The notes under the pieces are model-generated. The model worked only from the letters and a program-made list of their open reading frames with translations, was not told where the DNA came from and searched no databases. A program made the translations under genes and the position numbers. From Ypsolopha sequella (Eukaryota; Arthropoda; Insecta; Lepidoptera; Ypsolophidae), in NCBI GenBank assembly GCA_934047225.1, contig OW203986.1, positions 13,209,221-13,273,220 on the forward strand: a stretch of DNA of 64,000 nt. Reading direction: 5' to 3'. Of this stretch, positions 30,001 to 41,151 are shown piece by piece. Every line of letters begins with the position of its first letter. Positions within the stretch are counted from its first letter, which is position 1.

Positions 30001-30421
30001 TAGGTCTTTACATATGAAATTGACGTTTTCTATAGAGAATTTGAAGGAAACTTAATTTTCAGTATTAACATTTTTGAATTTTTTTAGGTATGACAAATCC
30101 AAATTATGTTACTTCTTATGTATATGAATGAGACAACATTTAGCTAACAGCAACATTAGTTTAATTTTTGAAAAGTACCAGCTGTAAAAAGTTATTACGA
30201 ATCTTATCATGGAAATGGATGGCATTTAGGACGAACTGTTTTTGAAGATTTAATTTTTATAATCAAACTGAAAATAAAAACAAAATTTTAATACGTAGAT
30301 GTTTGAATGTTGAAATCAACTTTCAAAGAAAAAACAGACAATTGAAATAGCTATTGAATTACAGGAATTAGGCACTCATGAGTCTGTAAGAAAATTTTGG
30401 CAATTTCATATGTAAGGACCT
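30001..30421 (-). mobile_element. Complete MITE, GGTCTTTACATATG family
   Basis: Terminal inverted repeats TAGGTCTTTACATATGAAAT and ATTTCATATGTAAGGACCTA. Flanking bases are compatible with a TA target duplication (the same holds for the copy at 49810-50228). It is non-coding, about 420 bp. Orientation is opposite to the copies at 1-300 and 49810. Confidence 0.75.
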
Positions 30422-30529
30422 ATTATTACGTAAATCCAACAGCTCGTGCTAATAAGTAAGCCCGAACAGATTGTGGCATTTTTCTCTGGCCAAAATTACA
30501 AAAACACAAACTTGAAAATTTTCCTTAGC

Positions 30530-30805
30530 ATCGGTTAAAAGCCGTTTAGCAGGCTGATTGTATAAAACCCACCTGTTTGTAATTTATCAAAACTAAACAC
30601 TGAAACACAAAATTTGCTCAATAGATATCCTATAAAACATTAATACCTACATATGTATTTTGTAAATGTCATCGCAAAGTTTCCATTGGTTCCTATAAAT
30701 TAGAATTTTATTGAGCAAACTTTGAATGTAAGTGTTCGGCTTTGATTAATTACAAAAAGGTGGGTTTTCTACAATCCGCCTCTAGATGGCTTTTAAATGA
30801 CTTTG
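30530..30805. mobile_element. Foldback MITE (relative of 60614-60955)
   Basis: Inverted arms: GCAGGCTGATTGTATAAAAC and CCACCTGTTTGTAATT against AATTACAAAAAGGTGGGTTT and TCTACAATCCGCC, with an inner pair around TTTGCTCAATA and TATTGAGCAAA. The core ATCGCAAAGTTTCCATTGGT recurs at 60744-60764. It is non-coding and old. Confidence 0.65.
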
Positions 30806-32199
30806 GAGACATGGCGGGACAAACAAACATTAAAACACATAATACTGAAAACTGCGTTGTTTGAAGTAGTACCTGAATTTCGTCAAAATCAGATATAATT
30901 GTAACTACCTCGTTTGAAGTCATTTCAAAATACTGAAAGCTATGAATTTGCTTCTGTGATGAAAATCATAGATGATTCAATAACTCTACATATTGAATAG
31001 AAGAGGTTGTCACTCGTTAGCGGTACAAAAGCAAGCCTTTCGCAGAGCCATTTTCCAGAGGGGCTGCCATTGAGGGTTCCGACTGCACAATGGACCCTCA
31101 ACACTGGACGGAACCCTATTGTTAAACTCGGAAGCCATTATTGACGTCTGAAAGGGCCATTAAAATATTTATATTGAAAATCGTTTACCGAATTTTTTGT
31201 GCAAATATGAGAGTGATTTATGAGTTTATACTACCTGAAAACACAAGAACGTATAGAAGTAAAAGTAAAAAAGTTTTCATTGCATGACGAAAAAGTTATT
31301 GTAGTGTTAAAAAATCATACAAATACGTACACAGCACATAAATAAAAACACACAATAAGGCAACAAACAATACATGAGCATATAATATGTTTGCACTTAT
31401 AGTATACAAGGGCATTATTAGAATAAACCTTTTTAATTTTATTATCCCTAAATCAATGATGACAAAAGATCGCGGACCAGATTTTGCATGAAATCGAGAG
31501 TACTCTTTGATAAATTAAATCGTTCCTGGAAAGAGTTTAGTAAAATAACTAATAAGAACTTTACTTGATATTTTAGACATTTAAGCAACAAAGCTTTTGT
31601 CAAATTACTAAATTTTGTGATTAAATGTGATTTCGCAAACGTACAAACCGTATTGGAATCCTGTATATGACTCACGCTTTACCACTAAAGGAGTATAACC
31701 GTGGGTTGGGATCATAATTATGCGATATGTTTGATAAATAACGCTCGTTGCTACCACAAATTGTAGCTTACAAAAAGTGGTAATACTGACTAGTGACGGG
31801 CATCCGCGTCACTGGTGCGAGGATTCCATAACCACGCTCAGACACCACTAATTGTATGCTAAAGGGTGATACTTGCAGCTGGAACAGGGGCCCATTAGCT
31901 GTCCCAGATCTATACTCTAAAAATATCTTATATTCTATAAAAAATATGTGCAAAACTTCCTACCAGACAGTTGTATGATGACGTCATCCACTGATCATCG
32001 CTCGAAGACCCTCCACATGGACTCCAAGGCGTGTCGGTGCCGTGACACGTTGATCACCTTCCACGATGAATCTAAACACAAACCTCCTACCCCAGGATGC
32101 ATCCGAACCCAGAAATAGTAATTAACAAGTCCACTTGTCGGAAGCCGCGTGGACACAGGTTATGTCACACACACACAGGAAATTCACTAAAAGGTGGCC
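30806..32199. other. Intergenic stretch, no gene supported
   Basis: A minus-strand open frame at 31448-31675 (75 codons) has no recognisable domain. About 31760-32199 is less AT-rich, with CACACACACA and possible BEL leader-like sequence. It abuts the BEL LTR, and I cannot define its origin. Confidence 0.35.
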
Positions 32200-32415
32200 T
32201 TCACGCCAAAATAACGTCAGCCATTGACTGAACACTGTTTCTTACGATGTCCGCACCGATTTGCCGTTAATATCCCTTAATATAACACATATTAAAATCG
32301 TCCGCGATCTATATCAAATATCCACGTCCCTCGTTTTTTGACAGCTCCAAGTCCATAGACAAAATATATAGACCATTGATGGATGCGTTCCGAAATATAC
32401 ATTTTATTCTGAACA
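32200..32415 (-). repeat. 3' LTR of BEL/Pao element (216 bp)
   Basis: Same as 36002-36217 by eye. Minus-strand start TGTTCAGAAT, end TTTTGGCGTGAA. Confidence 0.85.
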
Positions 32416-32613
32416 GACCCCCGCTCTGGGCTGAGCATTCAGACCACTAGCTCATACAACCGGGAGACGGGAGAGAGTTGTCATGGCTCGTCACAAAATC
32501 GAACCTTCGACCAACACCTCTGCGACGCGTGGAGTTCCGTCTCCGCCAAAACAACTTTAATATACGGCCCCGGCGCCAAAACAAGGATAGTAAGTTCACA
32601 TCCTTCAAAAGAG

Positions 32614-33060
32614 TTAAATTTCCTTCCCTAGGATGCTCAGTCCTGTTTGACCACAGAGAGGACGAGAGTTGAGGACCGCTTCCACTTTACAATATACAGT
32701 GGCAAGCTCCTCAAAAATTAGGACAGTTTCCCCAATAACGCAGCGGAGGTGGGTCTTCGCCGACTTGACGGCAACTTCAAAAAATTCCCTCCCCAGTGAG
32801 GGCAATTTGGGGGACTGTACCGCCAAGTTACCCCTTTCCGGGCGAAGATTTAACTTAAACTAGCATAGTTATTTACAAAACAAAGAATAACAACATCATT
32901 AGCAGTACCTCTGTAGATTGTGCCATTGTCGGAACGAATAAGTGAAGGTAAACCCCTACGCGACACGAAACGATCCAACGCGGCGACGAAGGCCTCCTTA
33001 GTCAAAGCTGATACCACTGCCAAGTGAACGGCCTTGGTGGCCAAGCACACAAATACACAA
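32614..33060 (-). pseudogene. BEL/Pao integrase remnants
   Basis: Two adjacent minus-strand frames. 32850-33050 carries CLATKAVHLAVVSALTKEAF, then RFVSRRGLPSLIRSDNG, the region around the second catalytic aspartate of BEL integrase. 32614-32826 carries VKSAKTHLRCVIGETVLIFE and VEAVLNSRPL, the downstream catalytic-glutamate and C-terminal part. About 30 bp of disrupted sequence separates them. The first catalytic aspartate, the zinc-binding N-terminus and the RT domain are not recognisable. It is a relic only. Confidence 0.85.
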
Positions 33061-33948
33061 GGTATGCTTTCACAACCCGAGCGTTGCGATTGCTGAAAAC
33101 CCCCGTGCGCGTTACGTATGTGTCAATCCGACACCAACAGATTTACCAAAGGTCCGTCTTGGGTAGAAGCAAAGGATGAAGACTTCCGTGTGGCAGGTCA
33201 GCTCTCCAAAATCAGCCTCCAAAACGCAGAAGACCTTCATAATCCGTGAAAGCATTCAAACGAGCAACCGCTCACTTCAGCCTGGCGTGATCCTCGCGCA
33301 GAACTCGAAGTCTAAACTTGATGAGGTCCGCCTGAAGTACACGTACCGTGTACCAATGCGCTCCAACGCTCCTCTGCACTCATGGCTGGGGACAAAATAT
33401 ATAAATATCATTGACTGGTTGGTATTTCAACAAAATACCACCATCATATTGGGATCCTCCAAATCTGCAAACAGTCTATGTTTATTTGAAAGCCATTTCC
33501 TAAGTCCGAACATAATCATCCAAGTATCGAATCAAATATCGAATATCCAAAATTGTGGATATCTCCACCAAAAAACCAAATAGGATCCATCCTAACAAAT
33601 CCGCGCCCAGGAAAACATCGACTGAGGCCGGATGACAAAACGTGGGTCTGCCATATGCAGACCTGACGTGCATGATATTATGGACGGAGGAAGGTCCAAA
33701 GAAGGCTGCCAGCTGACAATATTGTCTATAACCATGGCTGCAGCCGCTGATTCAACTCCAGTCCACCAATACCTAGGAGCGGCACCGACGAAACCTCCAG
33801 GTTCAAAACCAATCGGTGCGCCACTTGACTTTCCGAGTCGAGGAGGGCCCTTACCCTAACTCAATCCCCCCTGGGGCTCTAGACGCGAGCCGTCGCGGTA
33901 GGCAACAGAACCGTCCGCAGTTCCGTACTCATAGCTTGAACAAGCTAG
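33061..33948 (-). pseudogene. Degraded BEL/Pao protease and linker region
   Basis: Conceptual translation on the minus strand gives interrupted pieces resembling the BEL protease neighbourhood, for instance GLHMADPRF near 33650 and a tract near AAPRYWWTGVESAAAAM at 33730-33780. Stops and frame changes are frequent. The plus-strand open frames here are shadows. The junction with the integrase pieces implies loss of the reverse transcriptase and RNase H region. Confidence 0.5.
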
Positions 33949-35825
33949 TTACAGGCTACCCCACCTGTGGAGCGCATGACCAGTCCACTGGCAGTAATAT
34001 GGCTGGCGCGTGCACATCCCCACCCTGGGGGGAGCGTAGCCTCCAACTCTCCCTGAGTACGGCGGGTGGTACTCTAACCGCGGGTATTCCCGGTACGGCG
34101 GTGAGTAACCCCGTGACTCCGTCTTAACACGGTGCTCCATGCCAGCTGGCACCAAAACCGGCGCGGGGAGGGGGGGCCTAGCCCTTGCCAACTCCAATTG
34201 GCCCCCGCCCGTAGGGGCCCAATTCACAACATGGCCATATGTGTGATAGCCCGTAGGCAAGCCCCCTACGGGTCCACGCGCAAATACATGACTCACCTCC
34301 CGGTGAGGGGGCGCGCCTCGCGCCGCAGTCCTCCGTTCCGACGGAGGGGAGCTCTGCCCGACAGCATGCCTTCCCTGGACCGAGGGGGGGGAAGTTCTCC
34401 CTGACGCACCCCCGTTGTCCAAGGGGGGAGGAGTTCTCCCTGAAGCACCCCCGCCCGTAGGGCTCCGTCGCTGCGGGACCGGTGAAGCCGCTTCAGATCT
34501 GTTGGCACACAACAATAAATGGTGAGGCCCCTCACACACACTGCAACGTCGTGGCTCGGGACAATTACGTTCAAAATGATTGCCCAAGCAACCGAAACAC
34601 AAGCCCTTACGCTTCACTATGCGTCGCCGCTCGGTGACGTGCAGGTTTCGCCACTGCTGACATCTCAGCAGGTCATGCCCCGTATGGCCACACTGTAAAC
34701 AGGTCGATGACCTCTCGACCACGGCGACCCCCGCCAAACGCGCCATATCGCGTCCCCGCGACTGCTGCGGTTGTCTGGGCTCCCCACATTCCGATGAGCC
34801 AGCAGACGAAAATGATTGCGCCCCAGATGGCGCCAAGTCCGGCTGTGATGTTTCTGCTACCCTAGCATCATATTCAAGAAACGTTATTAAGTCCGTAAAT
34901 TTAGGCACAGTGCTGCCATCTTTTTCTGCGGACACCCGCTCAAAACGTGACCTCACGTCATTAGGCAACCTACCTAAAATAATGTGAACGAGTAAAAACG
35001 ACCACTCGTCCACCGGTAAACCTAATGTTCTAAGGGCATTACATGCGACAGTAACCGGAGTCAGTAATTGCTGCCTCAGCTGTGCCCAGTCGGTTACCCT
35101 AGGTAACGTCAACAATTGAGACGCATGCGCATCAGCCAGTAAGCGCATGTTCTGATACCTATCATTTAATAAGCCCCACGCTATATCATAATGATCATCC
35201 TCTACCCTGAGGTGCTGGATGAGCGACCTTGCTTCGCCCTCCAATGTTGACATCAAATATGCCATCTTTTGCCCCTTTGATAAATCTACCCTAGAATTTA
35301 TTAATGACGTAAACATAATTTTAAAAGAAACCCATTCTTTGAATTTTCTTTTCTTTGAATTTGAATTTTCCCATTAAATTTATTTAGTTCTAAACTAATC
35401 AAACTACCAGACACGCCATCTACCGGTTGAGGCGTGACAACTACAGGACCTCCTGAATTTTGCCTCTTTAAATCAGCAATATTATTTGACTTTATAACCA
35501 GCGTCTTACCAGTGGCGCCATCTATTGGTTTAGGTGTGCTAACAACCGGGCTGCCCGATTGCCGCTTTTTGATCATGGAGGCCGCCTCTGTTAAAGCATC
35601 ATAAATCCCTTTTATCTGGGCTAAATCAGTAACATACCTATCCATAGGCCCGTCACTTTCCTGCAGTGCTGCCACAGCCGCCTCTGCGTCAGCCAGCCGC
35701 TGATGCATCCGCTCGGCTCTCTCCAGGATTGCATTGTCGCGATCCGAACGAGAAAGCAATCCCTGGACGGTTGTAAACCAACGGAGCTCCTTCGCCAACG
35801 CAGCCTTGTAAGACTTGGACATCAT
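33949..35825 (-). pseudogene. BEL/Pao gag, frame-shifted
   Basis: The N-terminal frame starts at the ATG at 35825 (MMSKSYKAALAKELRWFTTV, then a coiled-coil-like ERAERMHQRLADAEAAVAAL) and runs to about 35301. The second frame continues from about 35340 to 33949 (455 codons from its first Met). The junction carries an AAATTCAAAGAAAAGAAAAT-rich repeat between NKFNGKIQ and the FTSLINSR block, so a short expansion probably broke the frame. The second part has capsid-like sequence (residues 1-160) and three zinc knuckles: CLQCGHTGHDLLRC (206-219), CFGCLGNHFERNC (240-252) and CSVCEGPHHLLLC (258-270). A proline/glycine-rich tail follows, encoded by a GC-rich stretch. It would package element RNA if intact. 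Plus-strand frames here are shadows. Confidence 0.85.
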
Positions 35826-36001
35826 GCCGCAACAAACCGGGAAATGTATAAATAAAAACTATTTAGCAAACACCCTGACAAGGCACAAAATACAGAAGCA
35901 GTGCTCAATAGATACCCTACCTATAAATATAATTTAATTAGCAAATGTACTTCCCAATTACAATACTATGTAGTGTACCGTCCCGGTAATACAAACAAAC
36001 G

Positions 36002-36217
36002 TTCACGCCAAAATAACGTCAGCCATTGACTGAACACTGTTTCTTACGATGTCCGCACCGATTTGCCGTTAATATCCCTTAATATAACACATATTAAAAT
36101 CGTCCGCGATCTATATCAAATATCCACGTCCCTCGTTTTTTGACAGCTCCAAGTCCATAGACAAAATATATAGACCATTGATGGATGCGTTCCGAAATAT
36201 ACATTTTATTCTGAACA
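36002..36217 (-). repeat. 5' LTR of BEL/Pao element (216 bp)
   Basis: Pairs with 32200-32415. The leader 35826-36001 lies between it and gag. I could not identify a primer-binding site with confidence. Confidence 0.85.
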
Positions 36218-37410
36218 CGATATGTTCGTCTGAAGAGACATATTCTTCTAAGTTCTATGTATTCTCTTACCAACCGTCCTAATCACGTCTTAGTAGACCA
36301 AGGTCTCCCACTTCGCGGTAAGTCATTGAGAAAATGGGTCTCCCGGTAATACAGAATCATATACAAAGTTCCTGCTTGCTTCCAGCTTTTTGATTTGATC
36401 AAAAATCACTATTGAATTTTTTCCTGCCTCAGATAGCGAAATTACAGTGGCCCGTAAATGTTTAATTGTACTATTTAACAAAAAAAAAAACAAAATATGA
36501 TGTTACTTTGATTTTATTATTTAAAACATATTTCATGTATCTTCTAAGAAGTCGGTAAGCATATTTTTAAAAGCTAATTTACTTATGAAACGTGTCGTCT
36601 CCAGATTTATGAACACACGAGATAGTTTGTTTTTAGAAATTAATAATCTGCTTGTGACTACAGAGGAAATCGTTAAAAAAACGTAAAAGAGAGTAAAATG
36701 TAAACCTGAATAGGTTATTAGATCAAACAGAATTATGAAAAACATTTACATTATATTATGATTCTTATATTAGTAATAAAAAGTTATATTACAATATTGC
36801 CGCGTAACATAACTTTTCTCACCACATATTGGTAGTAAAAAATGTTATAGTTCATTCAACCCTTAAAGCCCTCAGTAACTCTCACTTTCTCTTGGATTTC
36901 ACCGCACGTAGTACATATTTCCTCCTAATACCTCATCCTTAATGGTAACTCAGTGCCCTGTTTCTGTGGAAATGCGAATATGTACGAAAATACTACCTTA
37001 GCCTACAGGTCAAATTTTGAAATGATATTCGATCTTATTATCGTAGAAATACAGTAATTTTTCCTATGAAGCTGGTTTCCGATTCTTTTAGTTTCAGTAT
37101 GCACGAAAAATAAGTTAATTATCGACTTCCTATGTTTTAAGGTTCCGTCAATACAGAAGCCCATTTAGTTGTCTTACCTCTCACCTGAAGATAATTGGCC
37201 AATATAGACTTTTTGAGTGCAAATGGGAATTTTTTTTGTAATATTAGTAATGGGTGAGGAAGTCACAGTTTAAAATAAATAAGTAGAATAAATACTACAT
37301 ATTTTATATCTGATTACATCAAACCTGTATAATGTTGAATAAATTCACTTGTACCAGTCTCACTATTTGTTTATACAATATTTCTTTCCCAACCGGTTTT
37401 GGATATTTCA
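36218..37410. other. AT-rich intergenic stretch, nothing recognised
   Basis: No element termini or motif-bearing frames. CCCGGTAATACA occurs at about 36344 and again inside the BEL leader at about 35983; significance unknown. Confidence 0.35.
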
Positions 37411-37417
37411 CCGTTTT

Positions 37418-37465
37418 CAAGGGATATTTAGGTATATAACACCTAAATATCCCTTGAGATCACAC
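37418..37465. repeat. Perfect small palindrome, AAGGGATATTTAGGT
   Basis: AAGGGATATTTAGGT, a short ATATAAC spacer, then ACCTAAATATCCCTT. A further half unit (TTTTCAAGGGATATTTAGGT) lies at 37512-37531, so a small palindromic repeat is locally multiplied. Confidence 0.7.
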
Positions 37466-37599
37466 CATTTTTGGTATATAGCACCTTAACATACCCTGAA
37501 ATTACACCATTTTCAAGGGATATTTAGGTTATATACTTAAAATAGTATGATATAATAAATATATAAAATATATACTTGAAAATAGTGTGATATGCAAAG

Positions 37600-38164
37600 A
37601 ATATGTTGCGCCGCCTGACTGAAGATTTCATAGAGCTCAAGGCGTTGGCATTAAATGCTTGAAACCATCCATAACCGATTGTTTTCAGATATGAAGTCAC
37701 TGAAAATAGATCTTTCCTTTAGAAAATGCATGGGCAGACCATTTCTCCGCGTCACTATACAAATAGCTGCAAGGAATGACTCGAATCTCGGCAGTTGGAT
37801 GCTCTTTCTATTTGCCGACTCCAACGAACTCTTCGGTAAGAAAAATGTATTCCCATTTTAATGTGCCATCAATTTTGTTACTTGGACTTTAGTTCCGAGT
37901 TAGTATTGACTTAGAACTTGAACTAGTAATGAAATTTGCCAAAGAAAATTTAGGTACTTTTAGGTAAAAGTAGAAATTGAAGACCGTTAACCTATCATTA
38001 CTCTAGTCCAGTAGTCGCTAGACTCTCATAGAAAGGGTTTAGGTTCGAGATAGAGATTGCAACCCGGTATATTTCTCAACCCAGCCGGGCCCGGTAGCAT
38101 TCGTCGCCAACCCGATCTGGTTCGTCGGGCCCAGGCGGGTTGATGTGTTGGCGATGAAACCTTT
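37600..38164. other. Intergenic stretch with CCGGGCCC-rich patch
   Basis: About 38080-38145 has CCAGCCGGGCCCGGTAGC and GTCGGGCCCAGGCGGG. A comparable patch lies at 39740-39880. The repeats may be two parts of one dispersed family, but no inverted ends were resolved. Confidence 0.4.
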
Positions 38165-38560
38165 AATAGTAGTTTATGCTACTAGGGCGAAAAGGAATAA
38201 ATTACGAGGACGATTTAAAACACGAGCGTAGCGAGTGTTTTAAACGTAACCGAGTAATTTATTGCTTTTACGCCCGTGTATCATACTACGTTTTTCAATG
38301 CATAGTGTGAGGAAATGAAAACATTTATAATCTTGTGAACTTTCAATTATGATTGGCTCAAAAGGATTGTATCCAGAGCCGTTAAACAGTGGAAAAAAAG
38401 TATAACATCTATGGTACACAGGAAAGGCTGCAGGTTAGCCAACCATTGCATACAAATTAAAAAAAAAATAATAATAAAGCCCTAGGGCAAAATAATCGAC
38501 TTTCTGTTCGGCTTTGATGCATAAAAAGGGGGCCTTTACGAGCACATGCATTGAAAAGTA
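38165..38560 (+). mobile_element. MITE-like repeat with internal inverted repeat (copy 2)
   Basis: Collinear with 7322-7690. Here AAACACGAGCGTAGCGAGTG/TTTTAAAC and GCTACTAGGGCG/CGCCCGTGTATC pair. It contains one extra block (AAAGCCCTAGGGCAAAATAA, about 38477) absent from copy 1. Confidence 0.65.
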
Positions 38561-38767
38561 TTTTATGAAAATTTGCTATATATGAATGGAACAAGACAAT
38601 GATTCAAGGTTACGAATTAATATTGATTTCAAACTAGTAAATCAACAATAATCACAATAATCAGTCTTCAAATCACTGGTTTAATACAGAATTGATTACT
38701 TTTACTTATGGTATGGTATGTACGGAATAGTAACATTAGTATTAGTAATTATTAATTTTTATAAGTT

Positions 38768-39275
38768 TAAGAAGATGGCATACCCTAGCAACTTTTTTTA
38801 TTACCCGTCCAGCACAATAAGTCCTACGGCAAAGATTTTATTTGCTTGTCATAGAGGCGATTATATGTTGGCTCTTTGGCCTCTTTTTCTTGAACGCGTA
38901 ATACTAGTGATCACGCAGCGAAACAACAAATTGGTGTGTTTTTAGCTAATACTGAAGAATTTTGTAGCGAAAAAAATATTGAATTTAGGTGATATACCTT
39001 CATATTTCTATTACCTATTTTATGAAAAAAAAAACAAGTTGATCTCTTAACCGCGTTCTTGAAGCGAACGTTTGATAACCAAAAAAAGAGAGGGTGCAAA
39101 ACATTTTTTTTTGACAAAAGTATAAATCTTAGTACATTGTTTATACGTAACATCCCTAGAGAAAGGATTAATAAACCAAACATATTTTTTTCAATACAAG
39201 GAGAGTCCAAATTTCTTCAAACGAATCCTAGATAGACTGGAGTTGGTCATGCTCTAGGCTCAGGTACAGGCTTAA
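38768..39275 (+). repeat. Host repeat R1, unoccupied copy
   Basis: About 508 bp. Its reverse complement equals 13068-13169 joined to 21003-21428, without the Helitron-like insertion. The junction (about 39165-39185, TAATAAACCAAACATATTTT) shows what the insertion site of copy A looked like. It is non-coding; the minus-strand open frame at 38911-39210 has no motifs. Confidence 0.75.
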
Positions 39276-39932
39276 GCAAGCAGGTCTTTCTTTTTACTTC
39301 TTTTAGTATGTATTTGAAAACATAGTATAAGAATTTAGAATAAGAAACTAATAACGCAGCTTAAAGTACTAAACTTGTCTTATCAACTTACATTAGATAG
39401 ATAGATAAACTTTGGTAGCTTTGGTATGAACAAAACAAATTCTTATTTGCTAAAAACAAAATGTTGTGTTTTTTCATAAACTTTAGCTATTAAGACTAGT
39501 GAGTGTTACTATTACTAATTGAGCAAATAGCAAAGTCTTATAAACTACTGTAGGCTAGGCTGTACTGTAAGCTGTAACTGTGAACAACCAAACTTGTATA
39601 GTTTTAACTAACAAAATGTAATGTAAAATTGATTGCGTTATACGTAGTAGGCTTAGTAATAATATAATTAATAAAGTAATAATATAATAAAGTAGGCTTA
39701 ATAATAACAAAAATAATAATAGCGGTTGCCATGCCAATTTTCTACGAGTTGGCGCCCCCGCCTCCCTCCCGCGCCCGTGGTTTTCATACCTACCGGGTCC
39801 GGCGACCGGGACCGGTAAGAATTGCCGGGCCCGGTGGGTGTCTAAAAGGGTACCGGGCCCGGCCGGGCCCTTATCAGCCTTTTTAAACGAAACAATTAAA
39901 AAATATTTCATAGGTTTGATTTTTTCGCTTTA
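39276..39932. other. Intergenic stretch with GC-rich CCGGGCCC patch
   Basis: The patch at 39740-39880 (ACCGGGCCCGGCCGGGCCC-type) is embedded in AT-rich DNA with TAATAATAATA simple repeats. The minus-strand frame across it is low complexity. Confidence 0.4.
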
Positions 39933-39933
39933 A

Positions 39934-40318
39934 GGTTAAACGTCAGTCGCTTAGTGCAAAGTGCATAACTTAAATTTGTATTTCGTGTTTACAAGTTATA
40001 AATTGAAAAAGGTTTTGATATGCGACAGTTGACGCCAATAATTCAGTATTAGTGAGGTTTATAAAGCAAGAGTGTAAAATTTAATGCACAATTAGTCATG
40101 ATCTTGTCTGAACAAAGTTAAAACAGCATTTTAATTGGCTTTGAGAAGATCATGACTAATTGTGTATACAATTTCAAACTTTTACTTTATAAACCTCACT
40201 AATACTGAACTATTGGCGTCAAATGCCACAAACCAAAATGTTTTTCAAATTTTAATTTCTAAACAAGAAAAACAAAGTTAAGTTATGCACTTTGCACTTA
40301 AGCTACTAATGTTTAACC
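39934..40318. mobile_element. Foldback MITE, arms about 175 bp
   Basis: Left AGGTTAAACGTCAGTCGCTT and TTAGTGCAAAGTGCATAACTT; right AAGTTATGCACTTTGCACTT and AAGCTACTAATGTTTAACCT. The inner pair CACAATTAGTCATGATCTTG and AAGATCATGACTAATTGTGT closes around a 40-bp loop. Arms differ at many positions, so the element is not recent. It is non-coding. Confidence 0.8.
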
Positions 40319-40804
40319 TCCTTCTTTACTACCTTTATTTTTTTGGCCTTAATCCATCAGTATTAAGTTGAATCTAAAACTGTGGTGCAAGTCTCTCCCT
40401 ACCTCACATTGCTTCACATGATCTATTGTTACATCTACAGCAGTTATAAACCAATCACTCTGAAATAAATAAATGGTAAAGTTGAGGACTAATGCTCCGT
40501 CCAAAATGTGATAAAATTTTGATTATAATAAATTTTTCGATTGGAATTTTTTTTATAATTTACAATAAACCTCCAGTATTAATTGAATACTTTAAATAAG
40601 ATCATTAAACTTTACACAACCGTCGTATATTTAAGAGCTTGGTTCTTGTCAGTGTAGATCTTTCCATTGAGTTTTGTTCATTGCCAACTCCTTCAGTTCT
40701 TGGTATGACACGACTCTAGCCTTTTCTTTTAATTAGTGTACATATGTACATGTTTGTAGGCTGTCGTATCGTAGTACGTGTACGACCATCTTTCCTCTCC
40801 TATT
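40319..40804. other. Unrecognised intergenic stretch
   Basis: No gene or repeat identified. Confidence 0.3.
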
Positions 40805-40812
40805 CTCTATTG

Positions 40813-41143
40813 CAGCGTTTCTTAACCTGTGGCCCGCGGACCCCTGGGGGTCCGCGAACATATGTATGGGGGTCCGCAGCCTAATCTAGTAATAGATTAG
40901 GCTATTACTAGATTATAATCTCAGTAGTAATTGATATAAACCCAAATATCACTAATTTAGTTGCAAAAAAGCTGCACCAACCTTCTCATTAACGCATTTT
41001 ATATGAAAAAGTATATTTTTTTGTAATTTGTAGAACTAAAATAAATGGTCCGAAATTTATTGCTGCTTTTGTATTACGGGGGTCCTTAAAATTTTGCTTG
41101 ATTTCCTAAGGGGTCCGTGGACAAAAAAGGTTAAGAAACGCTG
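40813..41143. mobile_element. hAT-type MITE with perfect 8-bp target duplication
   Basis: 331 bp. Ends CAGCGTTTCTTAACCTGTGG and GGTTAAGAAACGCTG are inverted repeats of 15 bp. It is flanked on both sides by CTCTATTG (40805-40812 and 41144-41151). Subterminal GCGGACCCCTGGGGGTCCGC and GGGGTCCGTGGAC blocks mimic hAT ends. No transposase. The open frame over its right end is incidental. Confidence 0.93.
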
Positions 41144-41151
41144 CTCTATTG

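Larger units (their letters stand above)
32200..36217 (-). mobile_element. BEL/Pao LTR retrotransposon, decayed and internally deleted
   Basis: Two 216-bp LTRs (32200-32415 and 36002-36217) that I read as identical bracket about 3.6 kb. On the minus strand the LTR starts TGTTCAGAATAAAATG, and a G-rich purine tract (AGAGCGGGGGTC) precedes the 3' copy. The interior holds a frame-shifted gag, a degraded protease region and two integrase pieces; the reverse transcriptase and RNase H core is missing. Full BEL/Pao elements are commonly 6-7 kb. No target duplication was found (flanks CGATATG on the right, GGTGGCC on the left). Identical LTRs with a ruined interior suggest movement in trans or gene conversion. 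Confidence 0.8.

Noticed and set aside
31448..31675. 75-codon minus-strand frame as a possible exon
   Set aside because: No recognisable domain, no splice context that I could support, AT-rich composition.
33816..34404. Plus-strand open frames rich in proline and glycine
   Set aside because: They are antisense to the BEL gag zinc-knuckle region and have no motifs.
39555..39911. 118-codon minus-strand frame
   Set aside because: Low-complexity leucine and glycine/proline content over simple repeats and the CCGGGCCC patch.
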